A stretch of 13,273 bases of DNA from Clostridiales bacterium (GCA_019418525.1 DYBS01000043.1:1-13273); one strand, 5' to 3'; positions 1 to 5,507 are shown, counted from the first letter of the stretch. The notes: generated by a model from the letters alone, not told the origin. Numbers and translations are program-made.

Positions 1-82
1 CCTTTTATCCCAGCATACCGGTCCGCGCGGGGGAAAGCAAGGCAAAAGTGGTTACAAAATCCGCCGGAATCCCCGCCGCCCC

Positions 83-111
83 TTGCCCCGCCCGCTCCTT
101 TGTGTTAAACT
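83..111 (+). promoter_or_regulatory. Possible sigma-A promoter for the MBL-fold RNase gene
   Basis: TTGCCC (83-88) and TAAACT (106-111) are separated by 17 bases, and a TG one base upstream of the -10 gives an extended -10. Each hexamer matches consensus at four of six positions. The start would be near 118, giving a leader of about 50 nt. Only a moderate match in GC-rich DNA; bases 1-82 show nothing I can name. Confidence 0.4.
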
Positions 112-114
112 GAC

Positions 115-144
115 AAAAAAGCCCCACCCGCCGCCGCGGCGGGG
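115..144 (-). terminator. Terminator-like hairpin on the minus strand in the MBL-RNase leader
   Basis: Read on the minus strand, CCCCGCC (144-138) pairs with GGTGGGG (128-122) with one G-U pair. One C and six T (120-115) follow, the form of an intrinsic terminator. On the plus strand the same bases can form a 7-bp hairpin, CCCGCCG (127-133) with CGGCGGG (137-143), just upstream of the Shine-Dalgarno site. The T-run faces left, so it could only stop minus-strand transcription. No minus-strand gene ends here in the window. Confidence 0.3.
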
Positions 145-168
145 AGGAGCAAAAAAGGAGGTTCCCCC

Positions 169-1770
169 ATGAAGCTCAGCTTTTACGGCGCCGACCAGTG
201 CGTCACCGGCAGCTGCCACTGTCTGGAGGTCAACGGCAGGCGCATCCTGGTGGACTGCGGATTGCAGCAGGGGCGGGACGAGGTGTCCAACGACGCTTTT
301 CCCTTTGCCGCGAACGACATCGACTTCGTCCTGGTGACCCACGCCCACATCGACCACACCGGCCGGATCCCCATGCTGGTGAAGCAGGGCTTCCAGGGCC
401 GGATCGTCGCCACCCGGCTGACGGCGGATCTCATGGACATCATGCTCCAGGACTCCGCCCACATCCAGGAGTCCGACGCGGAGTGGAAGAACCGCAAGGC
501 GGAGCGGTCCGGCGCCCCCCGGGTGGAGCCCCTTTACACCATCGAGGACGCCCAGCGGGTGAGCCAGTACATGACCACCTGCGAGTACAACCAGCCCCTG
601 GACCTGTGCGAGGGCGTCCGGGTGGAGTTCGTGGACGCGGGCCATCTGCTGGGCTCCGCCTCCATCCTCGTCACCGCCACGGAGGGCGGCATCACCAAAC
701 AGATCGTCTTTTCCGGCGACATCGGCAATGTGGACCAGCCCATCATCCGGGACCCCACCTACCTCACCGGCGCGGACTACGTGGTGATGGAGTCCACCTA
801 CGGCGACCGCAACCACACGGAGGTGTGGAGCTACACCGACGATCTGGCGAAGATCATCGACGAGACCATCGCCAAGGGCGGCAACGTGGTGATCCCCTCC
901 TTCGCCGTGGGCCGCACCCAGGAGCTGCTGTACTTCATCCGGGAGATCAAGGACAAGGGGATGGTGAAGAGCGACCCGGACTTCCCCGTGTACATCGACT
1001 CCCCCCTGGCCAAGAAGGCCACCACCATCTTCACCGGCGACCTGCGGGGCTATCTGGATGAGGCGGCGCTGGAGCTGGTGCAGGACGGCACCCACATGTT
1101 CAACTTCACCAACCTGCGCATGACGGAGACCAGCGAGGAGTCCAAGATGCTGAACATGGACCCCACCCCCAAGGTCATCATCTCCGCCTCCGGCATGTGC
1201 GACGCGGGCCGCATCCGCCACCACCTGAAGCACAACCTCTGGCGGCCGGAGTGCACCGTGGTGTTCGTGGGCTACCAGGGGGAGGGCACCCTGGGCCGCG
1301 CCCTGCTGGAGGGTGTGAAGAGCGTGAAGCTCTTCGGCGAGGAGATCGCCGTCCATGCGCAGATCGTGAACTTCCAGGGTCTCTCCTCCCACGCGGACCG
1401 GAACCACCTGCTCTCCTGGATCCAGGCCATCCAGGCCCCCAAGCCCCAGCACGTGTTCGTGGTCCACGGGGACCGGGAGGTGGCGCCCTTCTTCGCCAAG
1501 ACCATCCAGGGCCTGGGCTTCACCGCCCACGCGCCCCAGTACACGGAGGTGTACGACCTGATCGCCGACAAGGTGACCGAGCCCGGCTACCTGCCTGAGC
1601 GGAAGGCCAGGACCACCGGCGGTATGCGGGCCAGCGCGGCCTACGAGCGGCTGGTGGCCGTGGGCAACATGCTTATGGAGAGCATCAAGCGTAGCCGCGG
1701 GCGGGACAACAAGTCCCTGGCCCGGTTCGCGGACCAGCTGCGGCAGCTGCTGGAGAAGTGGGAGAGCTAA
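169..1770 (+). CDS. MBL-fold beta-CASP ribonuclease (RNA-specificity domain)
   Basis: A 533-residue metallo-beta-lactamase-fold RNase of the beta-CASP (CPSF-73/YSH1-like) group, expected to cut or trim RNA with two active-site zinc ions in the cytoplasm. Visible motifs: HAHIDH at residues 58-63 (His58, His60, Asp62, His63), His159 in AGHLLG, Asp184 in SGDIG, and Glu208 in MESTYGDR, the usual beta-CASP acidic residue. The beta-CASP insert spans about 210-390, with SASGM at 339-343 and GYQGEGTLGR at 368-377. The RNA-specificity segment has SSHAD (His408) and VHGD (His433). A charged helical tail of about 50 residues follows. The start is supported by AAGGAGG at 155-161, seven bases before the ATG. 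It has its own leader, and its stop overlaps the stop of the convergent DUF6809-like gene by four bases. The family is certain; the substrate and whether it acts as an endo- or exonuclease cannot be told from sequence. Confidence 0.93.
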   Translation: MKLSFYGADQCVTGSCHCLEVNGRRILVDCGLQQGRDEVSNDAFPFAANDIDFVLVTHAHIDHTGRIPMLVKQGFQGRIVATRLTADLMDIMLQDSAHIQESDAEWKNRKAERSGAPRVEPLYTIEDAQRVSQYMTTCEYNQPLDLCEGVRVEFVDAGHLLGSASILVTATEGGITKQIVFSGDIGNVDQPIIRDPTYLTGADYVVMESTYGDRNHTEVWSYTDDLAKIIDETIAKGGNVVIPSFAVGRTQELLYFIREIKDKGMVKSDPDFPVYIDSPLAKKATTIFTGDLRGYLDEAALELVQDGTHMFNFTNLRMTETSEESKMLNMDPTPKVIISASGMCDAGRIRHHLKHNLWRPECTVVFVGYQGEGTLGRALLEGVKSVKLFGEEIAVHAQIVNFQGLSSHADRNHLLSWIQAIQAPKPQHVFVVHGDREVAPFFAKTIQGLGFTAHAPQYTEVYDLIADKVTEPGYLPERKARTTGGMRASAAYERLVAVGNMLMESIKRSRGRDNKSLARFADQLRQLLEKWES

Positions 1771-2015
1771 GGCAGCTCCCTTGCCAGAGAGAAGGCGGAC
1801 TGGAACGCGGCCTCCAGCTCCATGCTGTGGAGCTGCGCCGCCGCATCCTCGTATTTTTCGACGGTGTTCCAGTCGTCGTCCGGAAGCAGGTCCCGGAGCC
1901 GCAGGGACAGGCGAGCGGTCAGGCGGGAGACTTCCCGGTACTCCGGGGAGGGGAGATAGGAGGGGAGGAGCTCCTCCTTGGCATAGGCATATAAAATTTC
2001 CATTGCATCCGACAT
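1767..2015 (-). CDS. Small DUF6809-like protein of unknown function
   Basis: An 82-residue protein on the minus strand. Its opening (MEILYAYAKEELLPS), a central PEYREVSRL segment, an acidic helical middle and the ending FQSAFSLAREL resemble the DUF6809 family of gut Firmicutes, from memory. It has no signal peptide, membrane segment or metal-binding motif and is probably a helical cytoplasmic protein. I chose the ATG at 2015 because GGTGA lies five bases upstream; the ATG at 2027 would add MVIA and the ATG at 2003 would remove four residues. A near-perfect promoter lies 30-60 bases upstream. The stop (TAG, 1769-1767) overlaps the stop of the convergent RNase gene. A gene is very likely; the family is a pattern-based call. 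Confidence 0.72.
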   Translation of the reverse strand: MSDAMEILYAYAKEELLPSYLPSPEYREVSRLTARLSLRLRDLLPDDDWNTVEKYEDAAAQLHSMELEAAFQSAFSLARELP

Positions 2016-2037
2016 AGCGATCACCATAGCACCCGTT

Positions 2038-2066
2038 TTGTACATATCATTATATACACCCATATT
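2038..2066 (+). promoter_or_regulatory. Weak candidate promoter for the XRE regulator
   Basis: TTGTAC (2038-2043) and CATATT (2061-2066) lie 17 bases apart on the plus strand, with three and four of six consensus matches. It would overlap the strong divergent promoter back to back. Weak match, offered because the XRE gene needs a promoter within this short gap. Confidence 0.25.
2039..2058. promoter_or_regulatory. Imperfect dyad over the divergent -10, candidate XRE operator
   Basis: TGTACATATC (2039-2048) and ATTATATACA (2049-2058) are inverted copies matching at seven of ten positions. The dyad covers the -10 of the minus-strand promoter and the possible -35 of the plus-strand one. A dyad here is what an autoregulating XRE protein would use, but AT-rich promoter DNA often looks symmetric by chance. 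Confidence 0.3.
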
Positions 2067-2077
2067 GTGCGTGTCAA
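2049..2077 (-). promoter_or_regulatory. Near-consensus sigma-A promoter for the DUF6809-like gene
   Basis: On the minus strand TTGACA (2077-2072) is followed by exactly 17 bases and TATAAT (2054-2049): both hexamers are perfect consensus. Transcription should begin near 2042, leaving a leader of about 15-27 nt. The -35 lies only 18 bases from the XRE start codon on the other strand, so the two genes share this control region. Confidence 0.88.
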
Positions 2078-2094
2078 GGGATTTGAGAGTTTTT

Positions 2095-2307
2095 ATGATA
2101 AAATTTGCGGAGAGACTGCGCGAACTGCGGAGAGAAAAGAAAGTGACCCAGTCAAAGATGGCCGATTTCCTCGGTATCAAGCTGAGGTCTTACCAGAACT
2201 ATGAGGGCGGCTCTCGCCGGCCGGATTACGAGGGACTGGTGGCCCTGGCGGATTACTTCGACGTGACCACAGATTATCTGCTGGGGCGGAGCGACGTGCG
2301 GGGGTAA
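2095..2307 (+). CDS. Short XRE-family helix-turn-helix regulator
   Basis: A 70-residue protein made almost entirely of one Cro/C1-type DNA-binding domain. Residues 4-16 (FAERLRELRREKK) form the first helix, 18-25 (TQSKMADF) and 29-37 (KLRSYQNYE) the helix-turn-helix pair, and 44-65 the last helices, ending in FDVTTDYLLGRSD, typical of Firmicutes XRE proteins. There is no sensor or dimerisation extension. The frame is open back to a TTG at 2038, but the domain begins at the ATG at 2095; ribosome binding is poor here (GAGAG at 2085-2089), so the start is likely rather than certain. It is divergent from the DUF6809-like gene and the obvious candidate to repress that promoter. A 7-bp GC hairpin follows the stop. 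Confidence 0.85.
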   Translation: MIKFAERLRELRREKKVTQSKMADFLGIKLRSYQNYEGGSRRPDYEGLVALADYFDVTTDYLLGRSDVRG

Positions 2308-2316
2308 CATGGGATG

Positions 2317-2334
2317 GGCCGCCGTCCGGCGGCC
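2317..2334. other. 7-bp GC hairpin downstream of the XRE gene
   Basis: GGCCGCC (2317-2323) pairs perfectly with GGCGGCC (2328-2334) around a GTCC loop, ten bases after the XRE stop codon. No T-run follows, so it is not a standard intrinsic terminator, though it could protect the 3' end of the XRE message. Confidence 0.4.
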
Positions 2335-2360
2335 ACGGGGGATTCTGCTCCCACAGGGGG

Positions 2361-2450
2361 CTGGTCCAGCGGGATGCACCCCCCATTTTCTTTTCCCTCT
2401 TGTGGAAAAGAAAACGGGCCGTGCACGGTCCAAAAGAAAAGACCGCTTAG
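2361..2450 (+). repeat. Left terminal inverted repeat of the intergenic element
   Basis: It starts near CTGGTCCAGC and contains six C (2379-2384), then a perfect 11-bp hairpin: TTTTCTTTTCC (2386-2396) with GGAAAAGAAAA (2404-2414), loop of seven. A GC-rich then A-rich tail ends at GCTTAG (2445-2450). The tail aligns without gaps to the reverse complement of the right copy, 26 of 36 positions identical (2415-2450 against 2960-2925). Confidence 0.72.
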
Positions 2451-2466
2451 ACGCGCTCCGGCGCGT
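2451..2466. other. 6-bp hairpin inside the element
   Basis: ACGCGC (2451-2456) pairs with GCGCGT (2461-2466) around a TCCG loop, directly beside the left inverted repeat. Confidence 0.45.
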
Positions 2467-2520
2467 TCGTGCCTCCGCGCGACGGGGGGCGGCGGATCGG
2501 TGCAAGCGCCGATTTTGGCC

Positions 2521-2532
2521 TGCCTTCGGGCA
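2521..2532 (+). other. Short hairpin with a TTCG tetraloop
   Basis: TGCC (2521-2524) and GGCA (2529-2532) close a TTCG loop, which in RNA is an exceptionally stable UUCG-type loop. The stem is only four pairs, so it is suggestive rather than firm. Four T follow at 2536-2539. Confidence 0.35.
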
Positions 2533-2663
2533 CGCTTTTCCCTTCTGCAAGTTTGTAACTGCCGTCCCGTGGCGGATGGTGCGGAGGTCGTCGGGGTGGT
2601 TATCGCATTGTCTCTGCTTCTCTTTTCGCTGCCGCTGGCCGTCCCGCGCAGGAACTGGTGCAA

Positions 2664-2687
2664 CGGGCGGATGTGGACATCCGCCCG
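2664..2687. repeat. Perfect hairpin in the element interior
   Basis: CGGGCGGATG (2664-2673) pairs with CATCCGCCCG (2678-2687) around TGGA, a ten-pair GC-rich stem. No T-run follows. It sits near the middle of the element. Confidence 0.6.
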
Positions 2688-2717
2688 AAAGCATAAACCC
2701 CTACGACCACCCGGGTA

Positions 2718-2740
2718 GCGCGTAGCGAAGCGGAACGCGC
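2718..2740. other. 6-bp hairpin with an 11-nt loop in the element
   Basis: GCGCGT (2718-2723) pairs with ACGCGC (2735-2740); the loop AGCGAAGCGGA contains a repeated AGCG. One of a series of hairpins across the element. Confidence 0.4.
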
Positions 2741-2894
2741 GGAAAGAGGAGCCGGTCAAATGCGTCCTTGCACCCCGACCCAAGACGCACCCGCGCCGCG
2801 GGAATCCGCCATCAAGCCTGTACCGCACCCCGCCGCGCCCGTCGGGGAGCCATCGCAGACCCGCAGGCACCATCTCATGCCGACCCCCGTACAG

Positions 2895-2920
2895 CAACTT
2901 TGCACGCACGTGCAAAGTTG
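2895..2920. repeat. 26-bp near-perfect palindrome
   Basis: CAACTTTGCACG (2895-2906) and CGTGCAAAGTTG (2909-2920) are perfect inverted copies separated by CA. Folded with a four-base loop the stem has 11 pairs. It lies five bases before the right terminal inverted repeat. It could be a cruciform or hairpin, or a site for a dimeric DNA-binding protein. Confidence 0.65.
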
Positions 2921-2924
2921 CGGC

Positions 2925-3017
2925 CAAAGCGCCTTTTTCTCTTACACCGGGCGCGGCGCGTTCTCTTTTTGGGTAAGACCAAAAAGAGAATGGGGGGCGC
3001 ATCTGCCTAGCCATCAG
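2925..3017 (-). repeat. Right terminal inverted repeat of the intergenic element
   Basis: Inverted partner of the left end. It contains a perfect 12-bp hairpin, TTCTCTTTTTGG (2961-2972) with CCAAAAAGAGAA (2979-2990), loop of six, then six G (2992-2997). The outer flank GCATC...CTAG-CCA keeps matching the flank of the left copy for about 18 more bases. The hairpin sequence differs from the left one in detail but keeps its pairing, which suggests selection for structure or independent drift with repair. Confidence 0.72.
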
Positions 3018-3056
3018 CATGGCTGAAATTCCAGCGTCCAATGGGACGCACCCCCT

Positions 3057-3062
3057 GGAGGT
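3057..3062 (+). promoter_or_regulatory. Shine-Dalgarno site that fixes the methyltransferase start
   Basis: GGAGGT lies four bases before the ATG at 3067. The frame is also open from an ATG at 3019, but that one has no ribosome-binding site and sits in a hairpin (AGCCAT 3009-3014 with ATGGCT 3019-3024) at the edge of the repeat element. A second small hairpin, GCGTCC (3034-3039) with GGACGC (3044-3049), lies just upstream of this site. Confidence 0.8.
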
Positions 3063-3066
3063 ATCT

Positions 3067-4413
3067 ATGGACAGACTTCATGAAAACCGCATCTACACCG
3101 GCACGGTGGAATCCTACTCCAGCGAGGGTTTGGGCATCGTCCGCCTGGACGGCGCCGTGGTGTTCGTCCCCCAGGCCGTCCGGGGGGAGACCATCGACCT
3201 GAAAATCACCAAGGTGATGAAGACCGCCGCCGCAGGGGAGATCGTGAAGATCCACAAGCCCTCTCCCGACCGGGCCCAGCCCGAGTGCCCCGATTACGGC
3301 CGGTGCGGCGGGTGCGACTTCCAGCACCTGACGTACCCCGAGGAGCTGTGGGCCAAGCGCCAGCGGGTCCAGGACGCCCTGACCCGCCTGGGGGGCGCAG
3401 ACATCCGGGTGGAGGAGATCCTGGGGGCAAAGAACCCCCTCCACTACCGCAACAAGAGCCAGTACCCCGTGGGCGCGGACGGCGCCATCGGTTTCTACCG
3501 GGCCCGGTCCCATCAGGGGGTGCCGGTGAAGCGGTGCTTGATCCAGCCCGAGGCGGCGGTTTTGTCCGCCGCGGCGGTGGGGGAGTGGATGCGGCGCTAC
3601 AAGGTCCCCGCCTACGACGAGGCCACCGGAAAGGGACTGGTGCGCCACGTGTACGTCCGGGTGAATCGGAAGGGCGAGAGCCTTTGCTGTGTGGTAATCA
3701 ACGGCAGGCAGGCCCCCCGGGAGCCGGAGCTGGCCGCCTATGTCTGCGCCACCGTGCCCCACACCGCGGGGGTGCTGGTGAACAGCAACACGAAGCGGGG
3801 CAACGTGATCCTGGGGGAGAAGTACCGCACCCTCTGGGGGCGGGACTATCTGATGGACACCCTCTGCGGCCTGGAGTTCAAGCTGTCGGTGCCGTCCTTC
3901 TACCAGGTGAACCGGGATCAGGCGGAAGCGTTGTACGGCAAGGCCCTGGATTATGCCGGCCTGACGGGGCGGGAGACGGTGCTGGACCTGTACTGCGGCA
4001 TCGGCACCATTACACTGTGCCTGGCGAAGCGGGCCGGACGGGTCATCGGCGCGGAGATCGTGCCGGCGGCCATCCGGGACGCCAAAGAGAACGCCGCCCG
4101 GAACCACATTGAAAACGCGGAATTCTTCTGCGGCGACGCGGCTGAGACAGCCGCACGGCTGGAGGCGGAGGGCCTGCGGCCGGACGTCATCACCGTGGAC
4201 CCGCCCCGGAAAGGGCTGGCGCCGGAGGTGATCGGCTCCATCGCGGCCATGGGGCCGGAGCGGGTGGTGTATGTCTCCTGCGACCCCGCCACGCTGGGCC
4301 GGGACGTGAAGCGGTTCGGAGAGCTGGGTTACCGGGCCGTCCGGGCCTGTGCAGTGGACATGTTTCCCGCCACACGGCATGTTGAGAGCGTGGTGCTGCT
4401 GGAGAGGAGTTGA
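3067..4413 (+). CDS. rlmD: TrmA/RlmD-family uracil-C5 RNA methyltransferase with Fe-S cluster
   Basis: A 448-residue SAM-dependent enzyme that methylates carbon 5 of a uridine in RNA, most likely 23S rRNA (RlmD/RlmCD type). Residues 6-63 are a TRAM RNA-binding domain. Cys74, Cys80, Cys83 and Cys157 fit the 4Fe-4S pattern C-x5-C-x2-C...C of this family. The SAM-binding loop is DLYCGIGTITL (307-317). Catalytic motifs are DPPRKGL (379-385), SCDPATLGRD (404-413) with nucleophile Cys405, and DMFPATRHVESV (431-442) with the proton-abstracting Glu440. Length is normal and no key residue is missing. The HNH-motif gene begins six bases after the stop, so the two are probably cotranscribed. No promoter is clear upstream; it may lie in the repeat element. 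Which uridine is modified (1939, 747 or both; or tRNA U54) cannot be settled by sequence, so the symbol is provisional. Confidence 0.93.
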   Translation: MDRLHENRIYTGTVESYSSEGLGIVRLDGAVVFVPQAVRGETIDLKITKVMKTAAAGEIVKIHKPSPDRAQPECPDYGRCGGCDFQHLTYPEELWAKRQRVQDALTRLGGADIRVEEILGAKNPLHYRNKSQYPVGADGAIGFYRARSHQGVPVKRCLIQPEAAVLSAAAVGEWMRRYKVPAYDEATGKGLVRHVYVRVNRKGESLCCVVINGRQAPREPELAAYVCATVPHTAGVLVNSNTKRGNVILGEKYRTLWGRDYLMDTLCGLEFKLSVPSFYQVNRDQAEALYGKALDYAGLTGRETVLDLYCGIGTITLCLAKRAGRVIGAEIVPAAIRDAKENAARNHIENAEFFCGDAAETAARLEAEGLRPDVITVDPPRKGLAPEVIGSIAAMGPERVVYVSCDPATLGRDVKRFGELGYRAVRACAVDMFPATRHVESVVLLERS

Positions 4414-4418
4414 CCAAA

Positions 4419-5081
4419 ATGGCAGTTTCAAAATTCCGGATTTATGACTACTGGAAAGACAAAGCCATCACGAAAAAATTTGAAATCAAGCCGGTGTCCG
4501 CGTGCACGAAGGAGGACGACGCACTTTCCATAACAGAATTTCCTGATGAGATTTTTTGCTGGGCTTGTCAGATGCCGCCGTATCAACAGGGGACACATCG
4601 GACACTCAGCGGACTTTGGAATGGAGACACACTTTTACAGCGGTCCCATATTTTGGAAAAGTCCCTGAATGGAGAGGATAAACCCGAGAATTATTTTCTG
4701 CTGTGTCCGCAATGTCACGCGGAATCTCCGGATACGACGGACGCGAAGCTCTTTTTCGCGTGGGTCCGGTATAAGCGGACGCATGAGAACTATTCCATGG
4801 TGCTTCGGAGGGATATGAAAAAGGCGGCGGAGATTCTGGGAGTGGACCAGAACCTTGTGGAGGAGCGATTTGCCGCGCTGCGGCTGACCCGGCTGGAAGA
4901 GGATGCGTATATTCGAGACTATATTGTCAAAAACTGTGCGATGCATGGCAGCTTTCTTGCGCCGCTCTCCCGCATGATGATCCTGCAAAAATGGATTCTG
5001 GACCCGGAGGAACAGAAAAAGTTTGCCGCCTGGCGGAGGACGCTGCCTGAAGAAGAGACTGGTGAGAAGGAGCCAACATAA
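4419..5081 (+). CDS. HNH-motif nuclease-like protein
   Basis: A 220-residue protein with a zinc-ribbon HNH core: Cys47-x2-Cys50, then R75-S-H77-I with the likely catalytic His77, Asn91, and L-C96-x2-C99-H100. The usual last histidine of the motif is not at the expected place (ESPDTTD follows), so cutting activity is likely but not assured. The C-terminal 110 residues are helical and charged, with no recognised domain; there is no signal or membrane segment. The ATG at 4419 is served by GAGGAG at 4404-4409; a TTG at 4410 overlapping the methyltransferase stop is possible. Base composition is visibly lower in GC (near 50%) than its neighbours, and codons such as ATA and TTT are used freely, which suggests acquisition. 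No methylase or other restriction partner lies beside it. Its target is unknown: stand-alone nuclease, defence protein or DNA-repair role are all open. Confidence 0.75.
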   Translation: MAVSKFRIYDYWKDKAITKKFEIKPVSACTKEDDALSITEFPDEIFCWACQMPPYQQGTHRTLSGLWNGDTLLQRSHILEKSLNGEDKPENYFLLCPQCHAESPDTTDAKLFFAWVRYKRTHENYSMVLRRDMKKAAEILGVDQNLVEERFAALRLTRLEEDAYIRDYIVKNCAMHGSFLAPLSRMMILQKWILDPEEQKKFAAWRRTLPEEETGEKEPT

Positions 5082-5126
5082 ATATCTCAAAAGAGATCAT
5101 TCCGCAAGGACTGAAGAATAAAACAG

Positions 5127-5155
5127 TTGTCAAACACAGTTTGAGGGTGTATGAT
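5127..5155 (+). promoter_or_regulatory. Strong sigma-A promoter for the small membrane protein
   Basis: TTGTCA (5127-5132) and TATGAT (5150-5155) each match consensus at five of six positions, with a 17-base spacer. Transcription should start near 5162, giving a 46-nt leader. A 5-bp hairpin (ATCTC 5084-5088, GAGAT 5093-5097) lies between the HNH gene and this promoter but lacks a T-run. Confidence 0.72.
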
Positions 5156-5207
5156 AAATCACAAATCAGGGCGGTCACTGCCAGAGAACCGAAACAGGAG
5201 GAGTATT

Positions 5208-5393
5208 ATGAACAAAACGGCAAGCATGGTCTTGAAGATCATCGGCGCCAGCCTGGCATTCGCAGCGGTTATCTGCCTGCTGATCGGCGGCTGGCATGAC
5301 CTCAGCGTGGGATACAGCGGTATGAAGAAGCGGCTGGCCCGGAAATTCGGCTCCGAGTACGACGACTACGCCGACGAAGAGCTCTACGAGTAA
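5208..5393 (+). CDS. Small single-pass membrane protein, function unknown
   Basis: A 61-residue protein. Residues 1-6 are polar with Lys3, about 7-28 are hydrophobic (one membrane helix), and 38-46 are basic (GMKKRLARK), followed by an acidic, tyrosine-rich end (SEYDDYADEELYE). The positive stretch after the helix suggests that the C-terminus faces the cytoplasm. AGGAGG (5196-5201) six bases before the ATG sets the start. It is monocistronic: its own promoter lies upstream and a strong terminator 11 bases downstream. Similar short proteins with a helix and a YDDYAD-like acidic tail seem common in gut Clostridia, from memory, but I know of no function. Confidence 0.75.
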   Translation: MNKTASMVLKIIGASLAFAAVICLLIGGWHDLSVGYSGMKKRLARKFGSEYDDYADEELYE

Positions 5394-5404
5394 TCCAGAG
5401 CATA

Positions 5405-5438
5405 AAAAGGACCCCATCCAGATGGATGGGGCCCTTTT
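5405..5438 (+). terminator. Strong intrinsic terminator after the small membrane protein
   Basis: CCCCATCC (5412-5419) pairs with GGATGGGG (5424-5431) around AGAT. Past one mismatch, GG pairs with CC and AAAA (5405-5408) with TTTT (5435-5438). Six more T follow at 5444-5449. The A/T symmetry means that it could work in both directions. It separates the membrane-protein unit from rpoB. Confidence 0.92.
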
Positions 5439-5507
5439 CTGCGTTTTTTCCGCCACAGGGCAACAAAAAACGGCTGGAAGAAATCCCCAACCGCAACGAA
5501 ATTCCCC

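Larger units (their letters stand above)
2361..3017. repeat. Hairpin-rich intergenic element bounded by about 90-bp inverted repeats
   Basis: The 760 bases between the XRE gene (2307) and the methyltransferase (3067) hold no convincing gene. Most of the stretch is an element whose ends, 2361-2450 and 2925-3017, are inverted copies of each other, about three quarters identical by eye. The layout is the same in both: a run of six C, a long hairpin arm, a CCG-rich patch, an A-rich patch and GCTT. The interior has further perfect hairpins at 2451-2466, 2664-2687 and 2895-2920 and a looser one at 2718-2740. Reading frames are open on both strands but encode Arg/Pro/Gly-rich, low-credibility peptides. 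It resembles a MITE-like or palindromic interspersed repeat; a structured RNA is an alternative. No clear target duplication is visible. Confidence 0.7.

Noticed and set aside
52..1530. Minus-strand open frame of 492 codons opposite the MBL RNase gene
   Set aside because: Antisense to a clear metal-binding enzyme, with a low-complexity His/Val/Gly peptide; a composition artefact.
2361..3017. CRISPR array
   Set aside because: There are inverted repeats and single hairpins, but no regularly spaced direct repeats or spacers, and no cas genes.
2760..3026. 88-codon plus-strand frame with GAGGAG eight bases upstream
   Set aside because: The ribosome-binding site is decent, but the frame is translated repeat sequence (palindrome plus right inverted repeat) and the peptide shows no family. 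Kept as non-coding, with some doubt.
2274..3041. 255-codon minus-strand frame and several overlapping plus-strand frames (2309-2725, 2314-2718, 2768-3010) in the gap
   Set aside because: They run straight through the inverted repeats and hairpins, overlap one another on both strands, are rich in Arg, Pro and Gly, and lack ribosome-binding sites.
3019..3066. Upstream ATG at 3019 as the start of the methyltransferase
   Set aside because: No ribosome-binding site, it lies inside a small hairpin, and the extra 16 residues are not part of the TRAM domain; the ATG at 3067 has GGAGGT in place.
2308..5081. HEARO/omega-RNA type system: structured RNA with an HNH nuclease nearby
   Set aside because: The HNH protein is too small, lacks RuvC motifs, and is separated from the structured element by the complete methyltransferase gene.
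5442..5472. AT-rich inverted repeat CGTTTTTT / AAAAAACG as a second terminator
   Set aside because: The stem is weak, the loop is 15 bases, and no T-run follows; the T-run better serves the preceding terminator.
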